DNA of 64,000 nucleotides, from NCBI GenBank assembly GCA_028819435.1, contig JAPPLK010000089.1, positions 1 to 64,000 of the forward strand, read 5' to 3'. Under the pieces are notes generated by a model. It saw only the letters and a program-made list of their open reading frames with translations, was not told the DNA's origin and ran no database searches. Source of the stretch: Nitrospira sp. GTDB lineage: Bacteria > Nitrospirota > Nitrospiria > Nitrospirales > UBA8639. The translations under genes were made by a program, and so were the position numbers. Of the stretch, positions 20,180 to 29,623 are shown in pieces; positions within the stretch are counted from its first letter, which is position 1, and each line of letters starts with the position of its first letter.

Positions 20180-20553
20180 AGGGATTTAACCTTGCAGGAA
20201 CCTGCCCCCGACATCCGGGGTCAAAAACTTCAATCTTTTCGCACAATTCTGGATCGTAGCACCCCATTTTCCAACGAATCAAGAGAACAAAAGACCTACC
20301 ATCGCGTTTCAAAAGCCCCATGGTCGCGTCGATCGACAAACTGCAATGCAAACTTAATGACTTGGCAGAAGTTTGTGGGAATCCCACGACTTCCCATTCC
20401 ACCAGAGCGGTTTTGCGCGCGCTTGACAAAAATAAGACCAATATATGACGTCGACTTGGCTGATACAGGCGGGGAACGAGGAAAGGGTTGCGAAAGGCCC
20501 CCTCACCCCAGCCCTCTCCCACAATGGGGAGAGGGAGACATACGGCACGCATT

Positions 20554-20647
20554 ATTGCGCCATATACTGTATTTATTTGGCGCAATTATCAGAAAATACC
20601 CCTCGTTACTTGATTTATTTTGCACAATTATGACAAGTGCGCCAAAT
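20554..20647. promoter_or_regulatory. Cluster of TTGCGCCA/TGGCGCAA-type inverted sites upstream of nuoA
   Basis: ATTGCGCCA (20554-20562), TGGCGCAAT (20578-20586) and TGCGCCAAAT (20638-20647) in the intergenic region upstream of the nuo operon. Confidence 0.35.
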
Positions 20648-20718
20648 AAACGTGCCATAACGAGTTACTGCAACTGAGACAAGAACCGAGCCTCTGTGGA
20701 AGAACGACGCCAGAGCCG

Positions 20719-23124
20719 TTACCCGAGGCGTTGTTCGATTCCGGTAAGCCGGGAAAGATTGTGTTTGTCCCTTTCGAACGTTGCACGGGCCCTCTCGTAT
20801 GAAGCGGTGGTTTTCCTGCAAACCAAGGTGTACGGGCGGCCCCGGCGCTCCGTCACGTGTGTCAGGTCGCAACGATTCCCGTCAATGATCCGGTGCAGAT
20901 GCATGCGCCGCTCCTTGTTTAACGGCATGCGGCATTCCCGCTCGACCGGATTTCCCAGGAAACGGCTCAGGACTTGACAGTCAGCACAATGGCAGGAAAG
21001 CGCATCGGCGCGCCGATAGTCCGTGGGCGGCTGCGGAGCCTGTGCGGTTCGCTCCTGCAATTCGCGCCGGCACGTTGATAGCCAGCGTGCAATCGCCTCG
21101 CTGGGCGGCGACCGCGTTCCAAGGCGGGAATCGAGCTTGAAGATTGCGGCCAAGTGCGTCCTGGTCAATTCATACTTGTCGCGACGGGCCAAGGCATGCT
21201 CGAGCACTTTCCGCAACGGGCCTTCCGCATCGACGTCCAGCATCGCGCTCACCAACGCGCAGAGCAAGGCGGTACGGTCAAGCTTTTGGGCTTGTCTCTG
21301 GTCTTCTAGAGCCTGACTGTCAACCCACTCCAGTGACAGGGTGGCGGGTCGATCAAATCGAACTGCAACTTGAACGTCCGGAGCCTGATCGTCAAATCTC
21401 TCCAGTGACAGGGCAGCGCGCTCGCACAGGCGAGTGCAGAGCGCGAGGTCGTCCACGTCGTTGTCGGGCTGGCGGCAAAGCAAGGATAGCAGTTCCGCGT
21501 TCCTGAGAAGCGTTATTTCCGTAACGGCGCCGATCACTTGCGCCAACTCCGCCTCGAAACCGGCCAAGCCTTGGCGCTTGCAGAATTTTACGAACTCGCG
21601 GGGGAATTTGATGCCACCATCGTTCGGTGCGACCTCGGACAGGAACAGACGCATCAGGTCCGGATCGTCCAGCGTGCCCAGCAGCTTGAGGAATACGCTT
21701 CGATCCGTTTCACCGTTGCTATCGTCAAACCACCCACTACACGGCAGGACCCAGTTATCAATGATGGCTCCTGCAAATTTCAAACAGTCCATCCGCTGTG
21801 CTGCCCGCTGCATCCCGGAAGCCCGTTTCAGGGCTTTCACCATCGCTTCCAGACCGCCGATGGCAGCCTCCGTTCCGGCGCGGCACAACACGGAGAAGTG
21901 GTGCTCTCGTGGCCAGATCAGAACCGCGGCCCGGTGGTACCACCGCGCCAGGGTTATGCCCTCGTTACCGGTATAGCCTTGGAGTTCTTCCTCGCTTGGA
22001 TTATTGGTGTCAAAGGCTGCGGCGACGATTTCACCGTCATCCAGTTCCATCCTGCCGAACCGGCAGGTGTCCCCGTGACGGTCTGACCAGTCATTCGCCG
22101 TCAAACTGGTCTCGAAGATTTCACTCATCTCATGTTCGCTGTCGATGTCTCCTTCAACGGCATCATTATCGTCACGCCGGTAATAGTACCTCCGACCCTG
22201 ATGGAAATAATCGTCTTCGCCATATTCGACGGCGCCATACTGCCACAGGGTGACCAGGGCCAGGTGCGCAACGCAGCCGGCCTGCTCCGCCGCCTCAAAC
22301 AACACCTCTGCCCGTGCGCGATCGACGCCCTTGAGTTTGTTCAGCGTAAGCCCGTCCCGCGTGTACCGATGCTCCAGGGTTACGGCGAGTTTTTCCGTTT
22401 CTCCCTTCTCACGCCACGCTCCGAGAAGTTGCGCAACCTTGGCGCCCACGGTGCCATACGACGGTGCATTGAGACCTGGCCTGCCTGAGGACTTGGTGAG
22501 CGTCACGTTGTAGGCCAGGCACAGGCGATAACCACCGCTCAGGGGTTTGACCTCATGCTGGCAGTCGGCATAAAAGGCCGCGTAACTCAATTCCAGCCCG
22601 GAGGCTGCGCCGGGAAAAATGATCTCATGCGCCCGGCCTTCGTGCCGGATAACCAACTCCCCGCCTTCATGCACCGACGGCAAAGCGACGATCAACGTCG
22701 CCACCATTCCGTCCAGCTTTTCCCCGTCACGGTGCGGCAGGAAGAAACTCCCCTTCTCGTAGACCAGTAGCTTGTACAGGTGTGCGGACAGTTTGCGTTC
22801 CTCAAGGCCCAGTCGCTGTTGGACTTCATGGAGAAGCGACTCGATCAACAACTCCCACTTCGGGTTGATCAACTCGAAACGCGCTGGATCCATCTCCCAC
22901 ACGCGGCGCACGTCGGTATCCACCAGTGTTTGCGTACCCTTGCCGTAGGGCGCCTGGCGGCATCTCTTTATCAGGGCGCGTGCCTGAATCTCTGCCAGCG
23001 GCAGACGTAGCGTACCCACTCCCTCAACCTCCAGGCCCGGCATCGTCATAGGCAGATCGCCAGCCGCAGAGACATCCCCCGGCCGGTCGACTTTGGCAAG
23101 GGATCGAATCAAATCTTCATACAT
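20719..23124 (-). CDS. 2OG-Fe(II) oxygenase-like protein with long C-terminal extension (801 aa)
   Basis: 'FFLPHRDGEKLDGMVATLIVALP' (HxD) and 'CQHEVKPLSGGYRLCLAYNV' (H...R) match a prolyl-4-hydroxylase-like double-stranded beta-helix core. Confidence 0.7.
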   Translation of the reverse strand: MYEDLIRSLAKVDRPGDVSAAGDLPMTMPGLEVEGVGTLRLPLAEIQARALIKRCRQAPYGKGTQTLVDTDVRRVWEMDPARFELINPKWELLIESLLHEVQQRLGLEERKLSAHLYKLLVYEKGSFFLPHRDGEKLDGMVATLIVALPSVHEGGELVIRHEGRAHEIIFPGAASGLELSYAAFYADCQHEVKPLSGGYRLCLAYNVTLTKSSGRPGLNAPSYGTVGAKVAQLLGAWREKGETEKLAVTLEHRYTRDGLTLNKLKGVDRARAEVLFEAAEQAGCVAHLALVTLWQYGAVEYGEDDYFHQGRRYYYRRDDNDAVEGDIDSEHEMSEIFETSLTANDWSDRHGDTCRFGRMELDDGEIVAAAFDTNNPSEEELQGYTGNEGITLARWYHRAAVLIWPREHHFSVLCRAGTEAAIGGLEAMVKALKRASGMQRAAQRMDCLKFAGAIIDNWVLPCSGWFDDSNGETDRSVFLKLLGTLDDPDLMRLFLSEVAPNDGGIKFPREFVKFCKRQGLAGFEAELAQVIGAVTEITLLRNAELLSLLCRQPDNDVDDLALCTRLCERAALSLERFDDQAPDVQVAVRFDRPATLSLEWVDSQALEDQRQAQKLDRTALLCALVSAMLDVDAEGPLRKVLEHALARRDKYELTRTHLAAIFKLDSRLGTRSPPSEAIARWLSTCRRELQERTAQAPQPPTDYRRADALSCHCADCQVLSRFLGNPVERECRMPLNKERRMHLHRIIDGNRCDLTHVTERRGRPYTLVCRKTTASYERARATFERDKHNLSRLTGIEQRLG

Positions 23125-23402
23125 GAATTCACTCCGGATCAGGACATCTCGGCATCACACTCGGTCCAAGGTCGAGGGGAGAAGGGGAAGGGAGATTTAG
23201 TAGGGGCGAACCTGTGTGTTCGCCCTTCGCATATCCTGAGGCGGACGTTTCAAGTCTTTGGGAGGCTCCGATTGTGAACTTTCCCATTCATTCGTCAGAG
23301 GAGAGACCGCATTGGCCTTCTTTCGCCGATGGATCTGCGTTTGAATGCGTTTCGGCGGTGCTTCGTTGGATTGTCGTTTTTTATCCGGTTGAACGCGATT
23401 CA

Positions 23403-23684
23403 TCATAGACACCCGGCATGATAGGCAAAAGCGGTGTTAGCCCTTTTGAGGAAAAGCCTCGGAGAGAAACGATCAGGACCGGGGGCGTTTGCCAATTCTT
23501 TGATGGCAAGCTGCAACTCGGATTGAATCATCTCCATCAGCGGCTCACGAAAGTTTTTCGTTTTTAAGGCCGTCCGTAATTCCTCTTCCGTGACTTCCTG
23601 AATCACCGAGGCCAGAGTGTTGTGGATTGTGGTCCGGACACTCTCTCGAATAACCGACTTTATACCGGCAGTGGAACTTGGCAT
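23403..23684 (-). CDS. Hypothetical protein
   Basis: ORF of 93 aa with no overlapping better ORF. Confidence 0.4.
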   Translation of the reverse strand: MPSSTAGIKSVIRESVRTTIHNTLASVIQEVTEEELRTALKTKNFREPLMEMIQSELQLAIKELANAPGPDRFSPRLFLKRANTAFAYHAGCL

Positions 23685-23877
23685 GGCTCCTTCCTCCTTC
23701 TTCCGTCAAGACGCCATCTTAAAAGATCTATATGCGTAAGTCTACCGATGGTACTTGGCTATCACTCCTCTCTTGAGGGAGAGTCGGTAAGCCAAGAGCC
23801 TGCCCCCGCGAAAGCGGGGGCAAAGCCCGCCGGCGAATCGGTGGGGGCACCACCAATCACAAAAAACCGACAAAGTC

Positions 23878-24420
23878 TTACGGAGAAGGCGCGGACCACT
23901 GTGGAATACGCGAAGGCTCTTTTTCCAGGTGGCTGGTATCATACGTCCGTTCATTGCCGGTGATGCCGTCCTCATCGGGGTCCGACCACATCTCGCCTTT
24001 GCCCGTTTCAAATTCCCCGTTCCCGTTGACATCCAACCAATAGAACAACGGAGACCCGACCGTCACGACCACCGGCGTGCCGAATTCATCCAGCCAGACC
24101 TTGTAGGTCCGCCGGGCGGTCATGTAATTCACCACGCCGTCCCCGTTCATATCGAATTCCCGGAAGAACAAATCATTGCGCCAGTCGTAAAAGGCCTTGA
24201 CCTCACGATCGTCGAATTCTTCAGGTTCTTCCGGGAGAGGTGAGAAATCGCGCAAATGCGTTTCATGGGAAGACTGGGTAGCCGAAGGGCTCGGGGGAGA
24301 AATCGGTGCCTCTTCCTGCCCATACACCCATACGGCCGGCATGCCCACGATCAGGGAGAGAGCCCAGAGCATCAGATAAAAGGCACCGTTCCATGTCCTC
24401 TTGGCAATTATGACCTGCAT
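23878..24420 (-). CDS. Putative secreted EF-hand-like calcium-binding protein
   Basis: N-terminal hydrophobic signal-like segment; 'DMNGDGVVNYMTA' and 'DVNGNGEFETGKGEMWSDPDEDGITG' EF-hand-like loops. Confidence 0.6.
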   Translation of the reverse strand: MQVIIAKRTWNGAFYLMLWALSLIVGMPAVWVYGQEEAPISPPSPSATQSSHETHLRDFSPLPEEPEEFDDREVKAFYDWRNDLFFREFDMNGDGVVNYMTARRTYKVWLDEFGTPVVVTVGSPLFYWLDVNGNGEFETGKGEMWSDPDEDGITGNERTYDTSHLEKEPSRIPQWSAPSP

Positions 24421-24505
24421 CTCAAGTCCCCATGGGTCCCACCAAGCCCAAAAACCGGCTTTTCTCTCGTTGTGAGGTCACCATTCCTTTGGCACAATAG
24501 CCCGT

Positions 24506-26866
24506 ATGCCGCCATCCTATGCCGACGTCGTCTTCCCTCCCAGGACCTCTCAAGCGTTTACGTACCGTATTCCTCAATCGTGGAATTCCCAGCCCAAAAT
24601 AGGGCAATGGGTTCTGGCACCGTTCGGGTCGCGCGTCAAACCGGGTATTATTGTCTCTCTTGATGTAAACGCGAAGCAACCCCTGGTTGATCCGGGCCGT
24701 ATTCGCGAACTGTATCGTGTCACCTCGGCCCACTGGGAACCGGACCCCAAGCTGGTTGCGTTAGCGGAATGGATGACCGATTATTACCTGGCTCCGGCGG
24801 GAACCTGCCTGGCGCTTGTCCAACCACCGGATGTCCCCTTTCGCAGCAGCACACGTTGGACCATCACTCAGCAAGGGCAGCAACGCCTGGAAACGGCCAG
24901 GACCGGCACCTCCACGCACACCCTCCTCACCGCGCTCGCCAAGCGCTCCAAAGGCTTGGCGCAATCAACCATTGAAACGCTGCTGGACAACCCCTCCACG
25001 GTCTTACAAAGGCTCAAGCGAAACAAGTGGATTCAGGCCCGGCAGGACTGGACCGAACTGCCGGTCCAAAGCAGCCCCGCACCAATGTCCCTTGCTAAGG
25101 ATTTTCTCGAAGCCTCGGAAGAGAAAACCCTGGATTCCCGCTTTCGCGGGAATGACGGAGAGGGTAGCGGGAAGGTCGGAGGGAGGGGCGGCAAAAACAA
25201 GAGTAGGGTCGGAAAGAACGGCACGCCTGTACAGGGCGTTCCTGAAGCCCCGGAGGAAAACCCGGGCTTATTCTCTTGGCGGGGCCGTTTTCGGCAACAC
25301 CTTGCAGCCCAACGATTCGGTGAGATGCTGCTCACCGATTTGGAAGACCCGCAACCGCTGTTGGGTGACGTCATACAAGAAACAATGGCCCAGGGACGGA
25401 CGATCCTGGTGATTGCCCCGAATATCAACCGGGCAACACGTCTGGTCTCCTATCTTCGATATTCGGTGAAACAACCAATAGGCGAATTTCACAGCGGCCA
25501 TTCAGATAAACAGCGTCTTCAGCTTTGGCAAGCCATCAAACAAGGACACTATTCCGTAGTCGTGGGAACCAGGTCCGCGCTGTTTCTTCCTCTCCCTGCC
25601 CTGGGCTGCGTGTGGGTCGAACGCGAAGGGGACAACGCGTACAAGGAAGACCCGAGTCCACACTATCACGCCCGGGAGGTCGCACGAAAAAAAGCCGAGT
25701 TGGACGACGCCGTGCTCGTGCTGCACGCGCCTTACCCGACACTCGAGACCGTGCATCGCTTTGCCGAGGACGCTCCATGGGCTTTTGCCGGCAAAAGCAC
25801 ACCAAAGCCGGTTCAGGTAATCAACCTTCAGGACATGGCGTTCGGCACGATGTTCTCCGATGCCCTGCAAAACGGCATGGAGCAAGCCCTGAAGCAAGGC
25901 GGCGGAATCGTGATCTACCATAATCGCAAAGGATTTTCATCGTCCATCACCTGTCGGGATTGCGGGACCGCCCCACAATGCCCGCGCTGCCGCATCCCGT
26001 TGGGTCTCCGGCAATCACAACTACAGTGCCCCTACTGCGGCCAGACCGAACCCAGCCCGTCCGCGTGCCCGGCCTGTTCCAGCATTCGTTTGGAACCGGT
26101 GGGATTCGGCACGGAACGTCTTGAAGAAGAATTGCGCCGTTTGTACCCCAACGCCGCCATTGCCCGCTATGACGGCAACACGATACGGACCGAAGCCGTT
26201 GCGGACCGCATCCGCGAGCAATTTGCACAGGGCAGGATCCACGTGGTCGTCGGGACGGAATTGCTCTTCCAGGCGTCACCGTTCACGCCGGTGAGATGCG
26301 TCGGCATCCCCTATGCGGACGCCGGCCTGCACGTTCCGGATTTTCGATCGTCGGAACGCGTGTTTCACCATCTCCAACGGGCCGTGGATCTCGTAACCCC
26401 TGGCTTTTCCGGGTCCACGATCATTCAAACCCGCCTCCCTTCGCACCCGGTCATGCATGCCATCGGCCAACAACAGCCCGACTTCTTCTATGACCATGAA
26501 TTGGCCTTTCGCCGGCTGGTGGGGTATCCGCCCTTCGGGCAACTCATCCAATTGCACGTCTCAGGGCAAGATGCAACGGAAACCGAGAACGCCGCAAAAA
26601 CATGGCGCCAGCATCTCACGGAACAACTCGCATACATGATTGTGCAAGGCGAGATACAACGGGACGAACAGGACGCCATTCTAGGTCCCCTCGCCGCGTA
26701 TGGGGCCAAGCCGCGGGGACAGTGCCGCTACCATCTGCTGGTCAAAATCGCAGACGGCACCGCCGGGCGAACGCTCGTCCGACGGACGCTCGAGTCGATG
26801 ACCAAGGGGAAAACCCATCGAAGCCTGAAATTCGGGGGCAACGTGGACCCACTCGACGTGACGTAG
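24506..26866 (+). CDS. priA: Primosomal protein N' (PriA helicase)
   Basis: 'YADVVFPPRTSQAFTYRIP', zinc-binding 'CRDCGTAPQCPRCRIPLGLRQSQLQCPYCGQTEPSPSACPACSS', 'VGFGTERLEEEL', 'VVGTELLFQ'. Confidence 0.93.
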   Translation: MPPSYADVVFPPRTSQAFTYRIPQSWNSQPKIGQWVLAPFGSRVKPGIIVSLDVNAKQPLVDPGRIRELYRVTSAHWEPDPKLVALAEWMTDYYLAPAGTCLALVQPPDVPFRSSTRWTITQQGQQRLETARTGTSTHTLLTALAKRSKGLAQSTIETLLDNPSTVLQRLKRNKWIQARQDWTELPVQSSPAPMSLAKDFLEASEEKTLDSRFRGNDGEGSGKVGGRGGKNKSRVGKNGTPVQGVPEAPEENPGLFSWRGRFRQHLAAQRFGEMLLTDLEDPQPLLGDVIQETMAQGRTILVIAPNINRATRLVSYLRYSVKQPIGEFHSGHSDKQRLQLWQAIKQGHYSVVVGTRSALFLPLPALGCVWVEREGDNAYKEDPSPHYHAREVARKKAELDDAVLVLHAPYPTLETVHRFAEDAPWAFAGKSTPKPVQVINLQDMAFGTMFSDALQNGMEQALKQGGGIVIYHNRKGFSSSITCRDCGTAPQCPRCRIPLGLRQSQLQCPYCGQTEPSPSACPACSSIRLEPVGFGTERLEEELRRLYPNAAIARYDGNTIRTEAVADRIREQFAQGRIHVVVGTELLFQASPFTPVRCVGIPYADAGLHVPDFRSSERVFHHLQRAVDLVTPGFSGSTIIQTRLPSHPVMHAIGQQQPDFFYDHELAFRRLVGYPPFGQLIQLHVSGQDATETENAAKTWRQHLTEQLAYMIVQGEIQRDEQDAILGPLAAYGAKPRGQCRYHLLVKIADGTAGRTLVRRTLESMTKGKTHRSLKFGGNVDPLDVT
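25128..25164. repeat. REP-like palindrome (TGGATTCCCGCTTTCGCGGGAATGACGG) inside priA
   Basis: Encodes LDSRFRGNDG in-frame; related copies at 52371-52410, 52440-52470 and 44140-44172. Confidence 0.8.
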
Positions 26867-27025
26867 CAGCGTAAGCTTCCCTGTCAAGGAGACAATTCTT
26901 CCTCTTGCCTCAATAAGCCATCTTCTCACATAATTGTTGCTCCAAAAATCCCAAAGCAGGTTCTATCCAGGGAATCCTCGCTTTTGGTTGCCAGTTATGC
27001 GAAAAATTCATTGAATTGAAAATCA

Positions 27026-27607
27026 GTGACTGACTCCATACTGAAACGGTGGGATATCACGGTCGAGGAACTCACCCAAGTGGTTGATCAAAACCCAAGC
27101 CTCAGGGGAATGCTGCTCGGCTATCTGGCAGAGATGAAGTTGGAAAAATTATGGCCCAGACGTACTGGAGTTTCTGACGTATCGAAGCATGACGATCATG
27201 ACAGGAAAAAGAAAGGCGACCGTGTGGTTGCTTACAAAGGCAGGGAGTTTATCTTCGAATCAAAATCTCTACAGACCAATACGATACGAAAAACAGACGA
27301 GGGTTGGGTTGGCAAAACCCAAGTCGATGCGAGTGACAGACGTGAAGTCATTCTTCCCGATGGGACGAAAGTAAATACAACTTGTTTGCTTCGCAATGAA
27401 TTTCATATTCTGGCAGTCAACGTTTTTGCTTTTGAAGACAAATGGCGATTTGTCTTTGCAAAAAACAGCGACCTCCCGTCCTCAAAATACAAAGGCTATA
27501 CCGAGTATCAACGGAATCATTTGCTTGCCACTCTCGTGACGGTTCATTGGCCGCCCGTACCGCCATTCTATGAGGAACCCTTTACCTTGATGAACGAGAT
27601 GCTTTAG
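27026..27607 (+). CDS. Putative type II restriction endonuclease (PD-(D/E)XK-like)
   Basis: '[26 protein letters not shown]' fits a D...ExK nuclease core; convergent with and overlapping a DPPY methyltransferase. Confidence 0.6.
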   Translation: MTDSILKRWDITVEELTQVVDQNPSLRGMLLGYLAEMKLEKLWPRRTGVSDVSKHDDHDRKKKGDRVVAYKGREFIFESKSLQTNTIRKTDEGWVGKTQVDASDRREVILPDGTKVNTTCLLRNEFHILAVNVFAFEDKWRFVFAKNSDLPSSKYKGYTEYQRNHLLATLVTVHWPPVPPFYEEPFTLMNEML

Positions 27608-28367
27608 TAAATCGCATTTGCGATCCCTTCTTGCCCTTTGGTCTTTTTACAAAGACAAGAAAGTACGAATGGTTCTTTCTGGCGTGTACTTGATTGATAA
27701 CCCTGCTCAGTCCGGGTTTGTTTGGCCTGACGACAATGAACAAATCTTTACAAAAAAATCCGATGGTGTCGTAGGCGTTGATGATTTCCACGTGCGTCAA
27801 ATTTTGCTTGTTCGCGCTCACTTCATCCTGACACTTGACGATAAATATCCCTCCCTCCTTTAGAACGCGGTGCGCTTCTTTGCCGCCTCCATTGTAAATC
27901 TCTAAAACAGCCTCGTGCCATTTGCCACCGTTAGGTTGAGGAGCTTCGTCGCCATTCGAATAATGCTCCCTGAACGTGCTGTGTGTCCCGTCGCCTGCCT
28001 TTGTCGTATTTCCTTTCCGGTAAAACCCTTCCATGTAAGGCGGGTCGAAGATTATCGCGTCAAAGGAACTGTTTTTGTAAGGGAGATTTTGGCAATCTAT
28101 GCCATCCGCAATATCGGATGGGGAAAAATCGTATTGACTCGTATCAATATTTTTCCAAAAAACTCCTTTGCCATACGTCACATCCGCGATTTTTGCTCCA
28201 TTCGGAACGTGAAGCTTCAACACCTTTGGAAAAATATCCGAATTATTTCCAATATATGCAGAGAATATAAGGTCTGAGGTAGCCACACCATTAGGGCTTC
28301 TTCTTCCTGAAGGCGTATGCCGTTCAGCCAAGTCAAACAGCATTTCAACTTGCTTCGTACTCATCAC
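27582..28367 (-). CDS. Site-specific DNA methyltransferase (DPPY, N4-cytosine/N6-adenine type)
   Basis: '[21 protein letters not shown]' and '[14 protein letters not shown]'. Confidence 0.8.
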   Translation of the reverse strand: MMSTKQVEMLFDLAERHTPSGRRSPNGVATSDLIFSAYIGNNSDIFPKVLKLHVPNGAKIADVTYGKGVFWKNIDTSQYDFSPSDIADGIDCQNLPYKNSSFDAIIFDPPYMEGFYRKGNTTKAGDGTHSTFREHYSNGDEAPQPNGGKWHEAVLEIYNGGGKEAHRVLKEGGIFIVKCQDEVSANKQNLTHVEIINAYDTIGFFCKDLFIVVRPNKPGLSRVINQVHARKNHSYFLVFVKRPKGKKGSQMRFTKASRSSR

Positions 28368-28606
28368 TATTCGATATTTCCGAATTGTTCTTCCAGAAGT
28401 TCCCTGATCGCATCTGCCATTTTAATGCCTTGTCGTGCGCACCCTACCTTGATATTGGCATGCAGAGAAGCTGGAACGTCAATCGTCAGACGTTTCATTT
28501 CCCCAGGATTTACTCCAAACACAGGAGACTCCTCACGCACCACCCAGCCCCGATTACCACTGTCGGGAAGAGGTTTGCGAGATTTGTTTTTTGAATCGTA
28601 TTTCAT
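28367..28606 (-). CDS. Ribbon-helix-helix (ParG/CopG-like) protein
   Basis: '[39 protein letters not shown]'; TAGTG overlap with the downstream methyltransferase. Confidence 0.7.
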   Translation of the reverse strand: MKYDSKNKSRKPLPDSGNRGWVVREESPVFGVNPGEMKRLTIDVPASLHANIKVGCARQGIKMADAIRELLEEQFGNIE

Positions 28607-28617
28607 GATTTACGATT
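28594..28617. promoter_or_regulatory. Inverted repeat AATCGTA-N10-TACGATT overlapping the RHH start codon
   Basis: 7-bp perfect arms at 28594-28600 and 28611-28617, spanning the ATG at 28606-28604 (minus strand). Confidence 0.45.
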
Positions 28618-28660
28618 TTACAGAAAGTGACTTTATCCAGTCAAGATGTAAGGAAGTTTT

Positions 28661-29110
28661 TTACCGCTGCTTCTTTCGCTTGGCTTTGGCTTGGTTCGGC
28701 GTTAAGGGGGCAGCAGGTTCTTCGTGTGCGGGTTGGGTCCGGCGGTACAGGCCGTAGGCAAAGGTCAGCCAGAAGATTCCGGAAAACACTCCGAACAACA
28801 CCGCCGTGAAGACCTTGCTCATCTCTTCGAGAGGCGGTTCAGGACCGAATTGTTGAAGTTCGCCTAACATGAGAAACGGCCATGCGAGGCTTTCCAGTCC
28901 GAGCAACAGGGTGGACCACATCCAGACGTGAGCCACGCTGGGGCAGGTTTTTGCGAACACCACCATAAGCGCCACCACCACGACAACGGTCGCGCCCAAG
29001 GAGAGGTCTCCCTGAAGAAACCAGAGCCCTCCCGTCACGGCCATGGCACCGAGAACCGCATTGACCAGAAGGCGGACACTCAGGTTCGCCCCTACAGCAT
29101 CGTCCGGCAT
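28661..29110 (-). CDS. Hypothetical multi-pass membrane protein
   Basis: Several hydrophobic segments; start placed at MPDDAVGANLS. Confidence 0.5.
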   Translation of the reverse strand: MPDDAVGANLSVRLLVNAVLGAMAVTGGLWFLQGDLSLGATVVVVVALMVVFAKTCPSVAHVWMWSTLLLGLESLAWPFLMLGELQQFGPEPPLEEMSKVFTAVLFGVFSGIFWLTFAYGLYRRTQPAHEEPAAPLTPNQAKAKRKKQR

Positions 29111-29287
29111 GGACGCCACCTTAGCATATTTATTCTGAGGGCCGCACGGCACCATGGCCGTCATGGAGGGCAGGCGACCGTGAAGGCGTTACAAAACACT
29201 GGATGGGCTGAAGCTTTCCATTCCCCCTCACCCTACCCTCTCCCGCCAGGGGCGAGGGTTTCCATGTAGAAGAGTCAACGGAACCAC

Positions 29288-29593
29288 TTACAGGGAATCA
29301 AGGGGAAAAGACGGGTTGTCTTCCGTCTCGGAAGGAGAAGAAGCGGAGCGCATGATTTCGGAGGGTTCGAATTCCTTGGCGGGTTCCCGGTTGTCACGAC
29401 CCTCGTCAAACGCATCCGCGGCATAGCCTCGGGCCTTCAGAATGCCGTCATACACGACCCGCGCAGACTGGGACCACGAGGCGTCGAAGGCCCGGCCCCG
29501 GTACGCCGACTCCGCGGCTTTCTTTTCATCATGGGTTAAGGGACGAGAGTGATTCATACGAAAAGAGATAATACTCAAGACCGAACAAGTCAA
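29288..29593 (-). CDS. Hypothetical protein
   Basis: 101-aa ORF 'RPLTHDEKKAAESAYRGRAFDASWSQSARVVYDGI...'. Confidence 0.5.
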   Translation of the reverse strand: MTCSVLSIISFRMNHSRPLTHDEKKAAESAYRGRAFDASWSQSARVVYDGILKARGYAADAFDEGRDNREPAKEFEPSEIMRSASSPSETEDNPSFPLDSL

Positions 29594-29623
29594 GAGAGAG
29601 GGAAATTTCCATGGAAGGTTCGG

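Noticed and set aside
20501-20540. CCCTCACCCCAGCCCTCTCCC repeat (also at 29221-29262)
   Set aside because: A common dispersed intergenic repeat type; nothing unusual about its position.
28367-28606. Toxin-antitoxin antitoxin or plasmid partition ParG
   Set aside because: No toxin or ParA/ParF neighbour; overlap with a methyltransferase favours an R-M regulator.
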